Assembly (NCBI GenBank): GCA_020746105.1
Contig: CM036621.1
Coordinates: 21,968,501 to 22,032,500, forward strand
DNA: 64,000 bases
Reading direction: 5' to 3'
DNA from: Trogon surrucura
Taxonomy: Eukaryota; Chordata; Aves; Trogoniformes; Trogonidae
The notes under the pieces were generated by a model. That model was given only the letters and a program-made list of their open reading frames with translations, ran no database searches and was not told the DNA's origin. Within the stretch, counting starts at the first letter, position 1, and every line of letters starts with the position of its first letter. Both the position numbers and the translations under genes were made by a program. Positions 23,701 to 35,700 of this stretch are shown here, piece after piece.

Positions 23701-26700
23701 TACACCAAAGCTGAAACTTTGCTTTCTTGAAAGTGCTCAGCATGTGGCAAGCTTTACCCCTTAGGGTCAGCTATGCTTACCTCAAAATAGCCTTTGACAA
23801 GCGTTTGTATTTTTCGAATGAGTATAGCATATGTTCTAAGAGTTTGCAGATATTGAGTAGGACATGAAATTGAGGGTGTGAGAGGCTGTAACAGCTTTAC
23901 AGAATGTGTCAGCACCAACTAATTTCACCTTTCTTACCTATTGGGAGGAGTGGTTGACACACCAGAAGGCTGTGCAGCCATTCAGAGAGACCTGGACAGG
24001 CTGGAGGGCTGGGCGGGGAGAAATCTTATGAAGTTTAATAAGGGCAAGTGTAGAGTTTTGCACCTGGGAAAAAATAACCCCATGTGCCAATATAGGTTGG
24101 GGACTGCCCTGCTGGAGAGCAGTGCAGGGGAAAGGGACCTGGGGGTTCTAGTGGACAGCAGGATGACCATGAGCCAGCAGTGTGCCCTCGTGGCCAAGAA
24201 GGCCAATGGCATCCTGGGGTGTATTAGAAGGGGAGTAGCAAGTAGGTCAAGAGAGGTCCTCCTGCCCCTCTACTCTGCCCTGGTGAGGCCGCATCTGGAA
24301 TATTGTGTCCAGTTCTGGGCCCCTCAGTTCAAGAAGGACAGGGAGCTGCTTGAGAGAGTCCAGCGTAGAGCCACAAAGATGGTGAAGGGAGTGGAGCATC
24401 TCCCTTATGAGGAAAGGCTGAAGGAGCTGGATCTCTTTAGCTTGGAGAAGAGGAGGCTGAGGGGTGACCTCATCAATGTTTATAAATATGTCAAGGGGGA
24501 ATGTCAGGAGGATGGAGCCAGGCTCTTTTCAGCGGCGTCCACTGACAGGACAAGGGGCAATGGGTGGAAGCTGGAACACAGGAGGTTCCAGAAAAATATG
24601 AGGAAAAACTTTTTCACTGTGAGGGTGACTGAGCACTGGAACAGGCTGCCTAGGGAGGTTGTGGAATCTCCATCTCTTGAGACATTCAAAACCCGCCTGG
24701 ACGCGTTCCTGTGCGCTCTAGTGTAGGTGATCCTGCTCTGGCAGGGGGGTTGGACTAGATGATCTTTGAGGTCCCTTCCAACCTTTAACATTCTGTGATT
24801 CTGTGATTCTGTGATTATTACAACATGCATCTTGAAGGTTGGGCCTAAGACAGCTGTAGTGGGGATTTAATTCCTTTGAGAAGCCTTAGTCTTTGGGAAT
24901 GGGCTGGTTTAGAAGTTTATTTTGCAGCGGTGATGGGAGAGTGAGATTTTTTTGCTTTCTTTGATGGACAAATTCTTTATTTAAATGAGACGTAAACATT
25001 ATTTTGTTGCTCTCATTACTCTCCAGGAAACTGCAGATATGCTGAAGAGTCACATTAAGGAAGAGCTGATGCAAGGCGAGGAAGATGAGTCTGTTTATGA
25101 ATCCATGGCTCACCTGTCCACTGACCTGTTAATGAAATGTTCCTTGAATCCTGGCTCCGATGAAGAACTTTATGAATCCATGGCTGGATTTGTTCCTGGT
25201 GCCACAGAAGATCTTTGTATGTATATTCATAGAATCACAGAATCATAGGAGGGTTTGATTTGGAAGGGACCTCTAAAGGTCATCTTCTCCAACACCTCTG
25301 CAATGAGCAGGAACATCTTCAAGTGGATCAGGTTACTCAGAGCCACTGTTCAAGAGGCCTCAACTGGTCTGTGTCTCTTACACATAGTAGCACCTCAGTT
25401 GAGTTTCAGAGTAAGGGCTGGTTATGGCTTTTCTGCTCTCACCACAAGGAAACCATGCTCCAGTTCTGATGTTGGCTGGCTGATAAAATTGCTTGAAACC
25501 TTTCTTTGATTGCCAGTGTACGAGAACAAGAACTGCTTCATCAGTGCTCTGAGCAAATGAATTAGCATTTGGGAAAGACCAAATTTTCTACCATGTCCTG
25601 CTTTTCCCTCCTGCAATCCAGGGAGGTCGGAACATTCTGACTTACAGACACTGGTGGAAAATAACACTGAGTAAGATGTGATTTTACTGACAACTGGGAA
25701 GCTGAAAAACAAGAGCTCAGCTTCTACCTCCACAGCTTGAGAACAAAAAAAAGCAAACATCTGGAAACGTGTACTGAAAAGATTATAATTGAAAAATCAT
25801 TATTTGAATCCAGTTGATTTATTGCTAAAAATGTAGAGCTGATTCTGATAAATATGCAGATATTTAACTTTTTCACCATTCCATTAATAATCAGTAAGAC
25901 CAATTGGAAATATCAAGTTAAGCAATTGTAAATTTGCTGTTCCTACTTATTTGCCTATTTGGTCTGGCTTTATCCCTCTAATATATTTTATGATTCGCAC
26001 GATAAGCAGAGAATCTAGCTTATTGCAATGCAAGTACCTGCATAAGGACTTCTAGTGTTTCTGCAATTTGAAGTGTGTTGCCTCAGGGGAAAGGCTTTCT
26101 CACTGAAACACTTTCACTTATAAACTGTATCTGTCCTGGACTTGTTATCTCCTCTTTTAGGTTAAACAATGCTATAAAACATGTTTACATTGATTACAGA
26201 GTCAAGAAGACTGTTGGTTCTCTGTCTGAAATCAGAAACTCTTTTCTGTGAAGTTTTGTTTGGCTGCTGCAGGGATAGTTTTGCTACCAAAACCAGGATT
26301 GTTCTGCCTTCAGGTAGAGATAAGCAGAAAGGCTGGTTGGACTTCTAAGCAACAAAGCTGCTGTTGTTTGCAGTACTGGGAGAGAGAGTTGCTAGATGTT
26401 TGAAAGCTCTGCCTGCAATCAGTGCACTTCTGAATGGGGTTGATTGACTAAGTCTGTGGATGGGGAAAAAAAAAGTGCCTAAAACCACTAAGCCCGACTT
26501 GTCTTCTTCCACTCCTGAAATGTCCAGATCTCCCAGAAACTATGCAGGGGGTATTCCTTTCTTACAGGAATGCAAATCAAGCTCCCTGTAATTTAGCACT
26601 TTTGAAGTGGGCTCTGAAAAGCCTCTCTGAAAATGTTTTCATATTGGTTCAGATTTAGACCAGAATTGCTCTCTGTCAAGAAAACCATTTGCCAGCCTTG

Positions 26701-29700
26701 CAGACTGTTGGTGGAAAAGAACTAATTGTTTTAAGATGCTCGTTTCTTCTTTTCTGCTGAAGATCACCACCTCCATCAGTCTACTGTCTCATTTGCTTAT
26801 ATGCGTGCGTCTCCTTGCCTGTTTCTGTCAAACCACATAAAGAGTGTAAGTACACAAGTTTTCCTGCCCTGACTTACTGTGACTGACAGATCTCAGGAGG
26901 GAGTTTGGCTGGTGTTTTGGATGAATACGCATAACAGAACCTGCCTGGCTGACACGTGTGGAGGTGGAGAGCTAGGAAAGGTTGCCCTGGGATAGGAAAG
27001 GTGGTGTGTTTGAAGCCTAAGTCAGCTGCTTTCCTCAAGGCTCCTCAGTAGCAAAGGCCCAGCAGGCATGTGTCCTTTGGGAGGGGTTTCTGCAGGCACC
27101 AGCCACATCAGCAGGGTGGTGCAGGTCTGTGGGATCAGCACCAGAAAGTTTTGCTGGTATACAAATGTGCTGCAGGCTCTGCAGGGCTCGTAGGACTAGA
27201 AAGATAAACAATAGAGATGTCCCTAAAGTAGGTACTTGTGATTTCTTTACCGAAAAGTAGAGATGGATAATTCTGTGTTTTGAAGTGTTTTCCTTATTGA
27301 TGAGATGCTGTGTATGGCTTATCTGTAATACCTCGGCAAGGAATGTGAGTATGTTTCCTGCTTCTTCTGGAGTTCGACTGCACACAAACCTTTGTTACTT
27401 CCACTCGAGTCTTTTACTGAAAGTCTCTGTTTTAGTTATGCAATCTGTTAGTCTTTGCTTGAACTGAACAGTGCTTAAAATCTACGTGTATTGTGACAGG
27501 TAAGGTCAAATTGGCACTATGCTTAACACTCAGATGGGTTCTCTCTAAGCGAAAGTGTTTCAGTATTATTTAGAATACCAGCACACAGGCAAAGCCTAAC
27601 TGGAATTAGTGGGAGTGCTGTCTGGTTTAGAACTTCTATCACAAATAAAGGCTTCAAGCTTTTGTACTGACTTAAGGGTTTGTGAGGATGAAAAATTCCC
27701 TAGGAAATCATAATCAGCTTCTACTGAGGTACTTTCTCCAGGTTGGAGTAGCCCTCATGTGAGTAGTTATGACTGGTATAGAGGACAAAACCTGGGCTAT
27801 TTTAAGTGTAGTCGTACTGGTGCAGCATGCACATTTAGTGTAATCAAGATGTGCTTCAACTACAGTTTTTCAGAGACTGATCAAAGCAAGGTTGCATACC
27901 ACAGGGTCAATTTGTCTGGCAGGAACTGGTCTGAGAGTAAGGTAACACAGGACTGGAGCCGTTGTATGAGTTTAAAGTAGTAGCAAATACTGGACTTCCG
28001 TTCGTTCTTGTATTTTTCGTCCCACTTCTGATTTTTTTCAGTGCATTTTTGTGTTGTTTTTTTTCTCTCTACATTTGGTCCTGGTGAGACATTCACAGAG
28101 AAAGTGTGGAAGCTCTGCAAGGGCCCAGTTTTGCTTAAACTGATGCTGCATGAGAGCTGCACACACCTGTGTTGAGTTGCTCCTTGTCCCTTTAAGCTAT
28201 GAGATAAATAATAAATTTTTTTAAAAATGAAAAAGCTTAAATTCATGGGCAGAACATTGCCTTCCTTCCTGCTAGAGGGGAGCATTCTTTCCCAGGCAGG
28301 TCTTGATGCCCTGGACAGTGGAGATCATACAGTACTTGTAACAAAATCAGTGGGGATATGTAGTAGCTGCTGCTCTTACCTTGTTTGGTGTTTATTAATA
28401 ATAAGATTAAATTGCTTTATTTAATCTTATCATTAATCTAATTGTTTCCATTTCAAAAGAGCACTTCCCTCCTATTACACTTTTCAAATATCTGTAATGT
28501 CAAACATAGTTTTCCAGAATATGCTCCAGGTTGGTGCAAGGTGCAGATAAATGTCATTGAGCTGACTCACTCACACACGGTAGCAAACAGCAGCTGAATA
28601 GTAAGAACAGAGAGTTACCTCCATCATGTCAGTCTGGTAGTAGGAACTACAGCATCGGATAAAATACTTTCCTTTCACCAGTACCTGCTTATTTTTACAA
28701 AACAAGTATTTTGACTAGCCTGGAGTTGTATGCAAGAGGGACTCTGAGACCAAGGACTTCTGAAAGTGCTGAGAACCTGTTTGATATATGTGAAACTAAA
28801 CTGCCTTGTTTGTGCTTATGTGTTTTAGCTGACTAAAATCTATTGTCTGTAATTTGCAGACCTCGACACCTAAAAAGTAGATTCTCATTCACATGTAAAT
28901 AAGTTGGGGTGCCCTTATTCTGCTATGTTGTATGCTCTTCCTCCTCTGCCATTTTTATTCTCTTGAGACCAAACTTTCAACACTATCCTCATTGATTTTT
29001 ATTTTTTCTGTAGGCAAAGAAGGTTCGTGTCATCCTTGAGTAGACTGAGAGAATTGTGCACAAAAATATAACTGCTTCTAAAGTACTGAGTTGTGATTTG
29101 TACCCACACATTGAAGCCTTTGTCTTGCCTAATAAAGGACTGGCCTCTGTAAAGAGGTAGCTTGCTTCCTGTGCAGGAATACCTGGCATCTAGTGTTTGC
29201 CAGATTTTAAAGGGGGAATGTTGTCATTACTGTCTAATGGATACCCACACATGGATATTTTAGCTGCTGTGAAAGGTCTGTATGTCCTAACATGTCTTCT
29301 GTATGTCTGTCTGTTTGCAGGTTGATTGAACCCCCTTCTGTACTCTTAAACTCTGCAAAGGGAAACTGAAACTCTTTGAATAAATATCTTTTAGCTACTG
29401 AATTCTGACATCTAGGAACTACTTAACTGTTTTCTTGCTAACCCTTCAGACCAACTTTCCCCAATAGCCTCAGGAAAATCTGGGGACCTTTGCTGTAATA
29501 CCCAAAGTTTGTGTTGTAACCTTCTTGTCACTTCTGTCTTACTAGCCTGTTTTTGCAGCAAGTGGAACAGAAGGTGTCGTTGACAAAGTTGAAAACTTCT
29601 TTTCAGTTGTGTTACGTGGGTGAGATGTTAGGCCTCATCTGTATGCAAGACAGACCTGTGTGCAAGAGAGTAATGAATGAGGTGGCAATCATGTCTTCTA

Positions 29701-32700
29701 AGGAAAACTAATTAGTCGATGAATTTAACTACATTGACTGTGTGATAGAAAACAAACCCTGCAGTATCCTGTTGCACTGCTGGTTTAGTAATCCGGCAGA
29801 GGACAGCCAAAACTAGGAAGATACTGTTCCCTCCCCAGAGAATGAAAGAAACTTTGCACACCTGTCATGTTCTGTTCTGCTGCCAAATCCATAAAGTAGT
29901 GGCTTTCCTTTGGGCTTTTATTTGCTACAGGTTCATTTCTAAAAGCTACGTTAAAAATAATGAAGGTGGCTGCAAGGTGGAAAAATTGCTTTACAGAAAA
30001 ATACAGGTCTGGAGTGCTGATTCTTTAGGATGCTTAAATGTCAAATCGGCAATTCCACATAGTGCAGCAATACTTAAATGAACTTTATGTTAGATTGATG
30101 GTGAGCATCTTGCTAGTATAGTCCTAACCTTTTCTCATAATCTCCTCAGCTTTGCAGGAAAAAAATAAGAAATGTCAGCAAATATTAAAGAGACATTTAT
30201 AAAGAATTATTTCACATTCTCTCGTGTAACCCAGACCATCTACTTTACATAGTGATAGATATTTCACAATATGCTCCAACAATTCACTTATATCAGCAAG
30301 CCTCAATGGCACATTTGTATCACTACTGTTTTTAATATCATAAGAAGCATGGTTACCTACCACTTTATTTTAGTCTTAGGATTAGTTTTAGGCTTACAAT
30401 GAGGTTGACCATTTTTTTAAAAATCAGAATTCTTCATGTCAAAACACTGACTTAAAGTATTTTATTGTTTGCTGGCACTTCTTTCTCAATAGTAAATTAT
30501 CACCTGATCCTCAAAACACCTTCTAGTCCAGTGAATTAACTCAACCAGCTGTTTTGTCTTTTATCCAATACAGAAAACAAATACTATCTTCTGTATCATG
30601 GGCACATTGCCCTTAATGTCTAATGTTTCGCCAAGTTGGAGAGTTTCTGCTCAGTTTGGCCTCTCGGGAGCACTGTGCAGAGACCAAAACCTTCACCTGA
30701 CCAACACACTCTCAATAATAGCTAATCCTCAGTGCCTGCTTGGAGCCTTGTCAGAACTTCTCAATAAGCAATGCTAGTCACCCTCAAGTGTAAGTAAGCA
30801 TCAGACAGCTGGCAAAGATTTGTGCAGAGTGGACTACACATGGGAACTTAGGAACTTTTTTTTATGTGAATTTCCTGTCAGACGCCTGGCTTCCTCTTTG
30901 ATTTTCACCATAAACCAAAGCTCTAATGAGATATAACACATAATGTTATTATATTATGTTACATTACATTGTTCCACAGTGTTTAAGGGCATAATCAACA
31001 GGTTCATCTCTCTGTGGTGTTTTTGTTTTTTTTTTTCAGATGTAGAGATGCTTCAGTCCAAACCAGACACTCCAGTTGCAGGAGATGAAGTTTCTCTAAC
31101 TACAAAAGACTCAATGCTCCGCAAGTTTTTAGAAGGTATGACCTGTTTGGAGAGAGGGATAGCAGTAGCACAGTTAAAGCAGTTAAATGGATCTTGATAT
31201 TTCTCCTTGATCGGTTCAGGACAGGAGATGGTCTGCATTGTTTGATGTGGATAGCTTTGCTTTAGTGAGTACAAAGGAGGCATGACAGAAAAAAACAGCT
31301 TGTGAGATGATGGGGTTACTTTCTTACCAAAGAGGAGTGATTTCTAGTTCCAGTCCCTGCCTACCAGAGTTAGTGTATGCACACAGCTGGTGTCTTTTCA
31401 GGAATGTGGAGAGATTTCGGATTCAGAACCTGAATATAATTCAGGAATTTGAATAGATAGTCTTTTGTCCTTATCTTAGTAATGGCAATTAATTCTAGTG
31501 TCCTAATGTGAATGCAGGTTCCCCTCATGTGTAGAGGCTGAGTATAAAGTAGAGCAGCACAGGCTAGTGCTGAATTTTAATGTGGATGCTTTATTCACAA
31601 GTTCATCCATTGAAGAGAGTAGCATGGAAAGAGGAAAAGAGCTGCTGGCTCCTGAACCTGATCAATGCTCTGCCTCTTCCGAGCTCCCTCTGCCTTCTCT
31701 GACTGAAGCCAAACCTTGGCTCTGTGATGTACCCACTGAGCATGATTGGCTTGTCCAAGCTGTTTCCTGACTCTGCCTCACCAGATTCCATGAGATACAG
31801 GGTCAGTTTTTCTGGGTGACCCAGCTGGACTCACAGCAAGGCTAAATATGGGGCTTTTAACATGTTGTTGTGTTTTCCCTGTCAACAGCAGCGCTCTGGC
31901 AGTCCCAGTGCATTGACTCAACTATGTGTTACAACAACACTAAAAGAAAGTCCTGTGGTTAGGATACTCATTTGTGACCTGGTAAGAGAGTAGGGAGTTA
32001 GTCCAGGGGCTCTTAATTATTTTTGCTGGCATGCAAACAGAGGGCAACTAGCTTTTAAATTGGGTGTGACAGCATTGCAGTTATCACAGAATCACAGAAT
32101 GTTAGGGGTTGGAAGGGACCTCAAAAGATCGTCTAGTCCAACCCCCTACTAGAGCAGGATCACCTACAGTAGGTCACACAGTCATATAGGAGTGAAAACA
32201 GAGTGGAGAGGATGCGATGGGATAAAGGTAGCTGGGCCTCTTAAGTACAGACGTGCGTACCCAGCTCCCTCTGAAACACATTGTTCTGAGATGACGTACA
32301 TTGTCAACTGATGGTGACAGCTCATTTCAGACAAAGGAATAATTCTCTGTACTACTTTGTAGACCACCACAAGTAGCTTTTGGAAAACAGTGCTCTGTGT
32401 GATTTGTTAACTGTTATAATATATAAATATATAATATAAATATATATATAATTATAATTATATATGAATCTATAATATATAAATATATAATTTAAATTAA
32501 CTAATTAGTTAATTGAACTAACTGTTTCTTGAGTTCTTAAAAAGAATTATGAGATTTTTCCCCTGTGGTATCTTCACCAAAACAGATGGTACAGGCTTAG
32601 TGGCAAACACTTACGTGCTACTACATGTTCATGAGTTTATCAAGTCTTGTCTTAAGGAGCGTTGGCACTTCAAGTCACTGCAAAACTGGATGTTTTTGCC

Positions 32701-35700
32701 TATGGAATGGCTGGCTTGCTAAGGATGTGGTACATAGTGCATCTGGAGGGATCCGGTATGTGAAGTGGCCAGGTTGTTTTTCTCACAAACTATTCTGTTG
32801 TAGGCAGTAGCATGGATGTGCCAAATTCAGGGGAAGAAGTTTACCAGCAGTATGGTGAAGATGTATACTACTCAGTGGAACAAGATACTTTTCCACAGGA
32901 AATGGCTAGCAGACCTCCAGTTCCTGTTCCAAGACCAGAATCCAGCTCTCCACAGCCAGACAATGAGCTGTACATCTCCAAGAGTAAGTTGGGTACCAGG
33001 ACCTAAACTGTAAACTAATCAACTGTATGAATGGCCGTGAAATGGGCTGCAGTTGCTGAATAAACACCAAGACAATCTGCATGTTTTTGAGACCCCTGGA
33101 TTATTTGGCTTGAGCCGGGTTACCTTGGGGATGCAATTTCAGATCTGTTTTTCATCTTCTGCCTGTTCTGTAAGTGTGGGGATGTTGTATCCTGAGGTCT
33201 GGGCCTGAACTTGCTCTTAATGAAAGCAGTAGGACAACAGATTACCTTCAAACAGCATAAGCAAATCCAAATAAATAGAAATGATCCTGATATCACAAGG
33301 ACACAATCAAAGTAATAAATTGAGACATTGCGGCTCTGTAATGGTATCATTGATTCAATAGCATTTCTACAGGACATGATTCTATACCTTGATACCTCCC
33401 TCTGAAGTGGGGTGTAACTGAGATTGAAGAAAATTGTGCCTCTTAGTTTGCTAGACAGTTTTGGAAATCTTTGATATATTTCACGAGTGTTCTAACAAGA
33501 ACTACAGTAGCATGTAGGAAAATAATTTCAGTGACTCCTCCTTCCCATCCCATGACAGGACTGTGGGGAAAGCGTTTTTGGATTTCTCTTAGAGATGGCT
33601 GAGCTAAATTCTTTGAGGTCAATAGGAGGGGTGTTTTACTGTACAACTCTTTACCTTATTTTCTTCTAAAGAAGAAGGGTGCAGAATTGTGTATTCTTCC
33701 CATATTCATCTTTGCTATTTCTGTCTTCATGAAGTGCATTTCAGCCTCTAAAGAGTATTTATTTTACAGTTTTTGCACAGAAAGCTCAAAGACCTGAAAA
33801 TCTCTATGTCCCCAGAGGAAGGGTGAAGAAAGGTAAGTCAGAAGTTCATCCAGAAAACCTTTTCAGTAATCCAAAAGAAAATCTGCTGAGGTAGCTTCAT
33901 CTGTGTGAAGTGTGGTAGAATAGTCTGTTTTACAAGGCTCTGGGGGTAAGTGTGCTACATGAATGACTCAACCTTTGTGATCTTATGTGACATTGGAAAT
34001 TTTTTCTAACTACAGAGTGTGTGGGGGGTTTATCACATACTGTATATATCCACTGTCTTGGACTTTATCCTTAGTCAGGGTCGTAATGATCATTGAGGTC
34101 CTTTTTTATGTTGTGACCCATATTACCTTGTGGAGTTAATGTCCCACTTTTGTTCTTTTGGATATAGCCACTCTCTGTTCATTATTTCCTGGGATTTAAC
34201 CTTTAGTGAACTGTTTGCCATTGGTGTTCCAAAACTGTGCCCTTATTTGTTCACTTCTTATCACGTGCCCTATCAGAGTGCCAGGAACCACATCTGAGCC
34301 TTTATTTCATGTGTTGGTAACTCCTTTTTATGTTGCAAATGAGTTACAAAGACCCAACATCAGTAGGATGAGTTTTCACCTTTCTGTTTCTGGAGTTATA
34401 CTTCACCGATTACCTAGGAAGAGTCCAGCTTTGTGACTGACAAAGTGAAAGCTCTGTTTTGTGGATTGCTGAGGAGAGAGATTTCTGCAGTGAAGAAGCA
34501 GAGCACTTTAAGGAGTATGTTTTGTGGCTGTTCACTTAAATTAGGTTTTTAAGAACAGAGATTATCCCTGGGACGTATTTGCACACAAGGATACCTCTCA
34601 GATGGGCTTTTACCCCTGACAAATACCAAGCATGAAGACAAAGCACTCCTCTGGTTAGGGAAACTTTCAGTCTGTAATAGTGATTTTTTTTGTATCTCTG
34701 CTGTATCAAGGATGCTTCAGTTTCTTTGTATTCAGTGAGGAAGGTAGATGCCACAAGTTAATAATATTTTTCATGTTCTCTCTTCAGAGACGATAGTCAG
34801 GCCTGTAAGGGACGTGTCTCAATCAAGCATATATGATCCATTTGCTGGAATGAAAACCCCAGGTCAGCGGCAGCTGATCACATTACAGGAGCAAGTGAAA
34901 ATGGGCATACTCACCGTCGATGAAGCTGTACTTCATTTTAAGGAGTGGCAACTGAACCAGAAAAAGAGATCAGAATCATTCCGGTTCCAGCAGGTACAGG
35001 CTTATTGTGCTGATGTTTAAGAAGTACAGATGTCTTTCTAGGCGTACATCACAAGCTGTTCAGTGTGTGTACATTTCTTTCCTGGTTGGAGCAGGAAGAC
35101 TGATAACACAGTCCCACAGCTAGCAGAGCTCTCTCCTGACAGTGGGGCTGTTCCCATGCAGCAGCAAGCAGGTAGCTGTTTTACAGATCTGTTTGTCTTG
35201 CAGTAGTACTGTTAGTTTGTGGAGATCTGTACACTAGGAATTGGGCCAAATCCAGTTGGCTATATTACTTTTCTAGAGGTCACCTAGCACCTGCCTGCTG
35301 GCAGGGGGCTTCTGTGATGAACATTTAGCTTGTCAGTTCTCATCCACTTCAGATCAGTGAAGACTCAGTGTCCCAGATGGTGTATTGGCTTTAAAGTCCT
35401 GTCTTGTAGATGGTCAAATCCCTCCCTGGGTGTTTGATGGTCCCAGGACTACCAGTTCTTTGCAGCTGGGCAAAGTCTAGCAAGAGTCATTAGTGAAAGC
35501 ACAGTGTTTGGGTGGCTTAGCTGGGTGAGGGAGTTGTTATGTTGGCATAATGACTGTAGGAACTAGCAATCTTAGTTTTAAATTTCCATTCTCAGGTTAG
35601 AGTGGGTGTTCCTCTTTAAAACCACTGCCTACTTCTTTGGGAGCCTTTTGTTCCTGCTGCAGCAGCCTGCTCTCACACTTGAGGTGCTGGTCTCTGGTGT

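Larger units (their letters stand above)
25217..31039 (+). other. PIK3AP1 intron 8, largest fully contained intron of the gene
   Basis: A 5.8-kb intron that splits the Tyr codon of the YVEM motif. It holds an antisense CR1 end at its start and the AT-rich inverted repeat at 28393-28438; otherwise nothing was recognised. Confidence 0.9.
31136..32803 (+). other. PIK3AP1 intron 9
   Basis: A 1.67-kb intron with a CR1 end (32083-32176) and an AT-rich region (32414-32516). No other feature was seen. Confidence 0.9.

Noticed and set aside
32404-32520. Possible origin or AT-hook region in the AT-rich block
   Set aside because: It is only low-complexity AT sequence; no defined site is visible.
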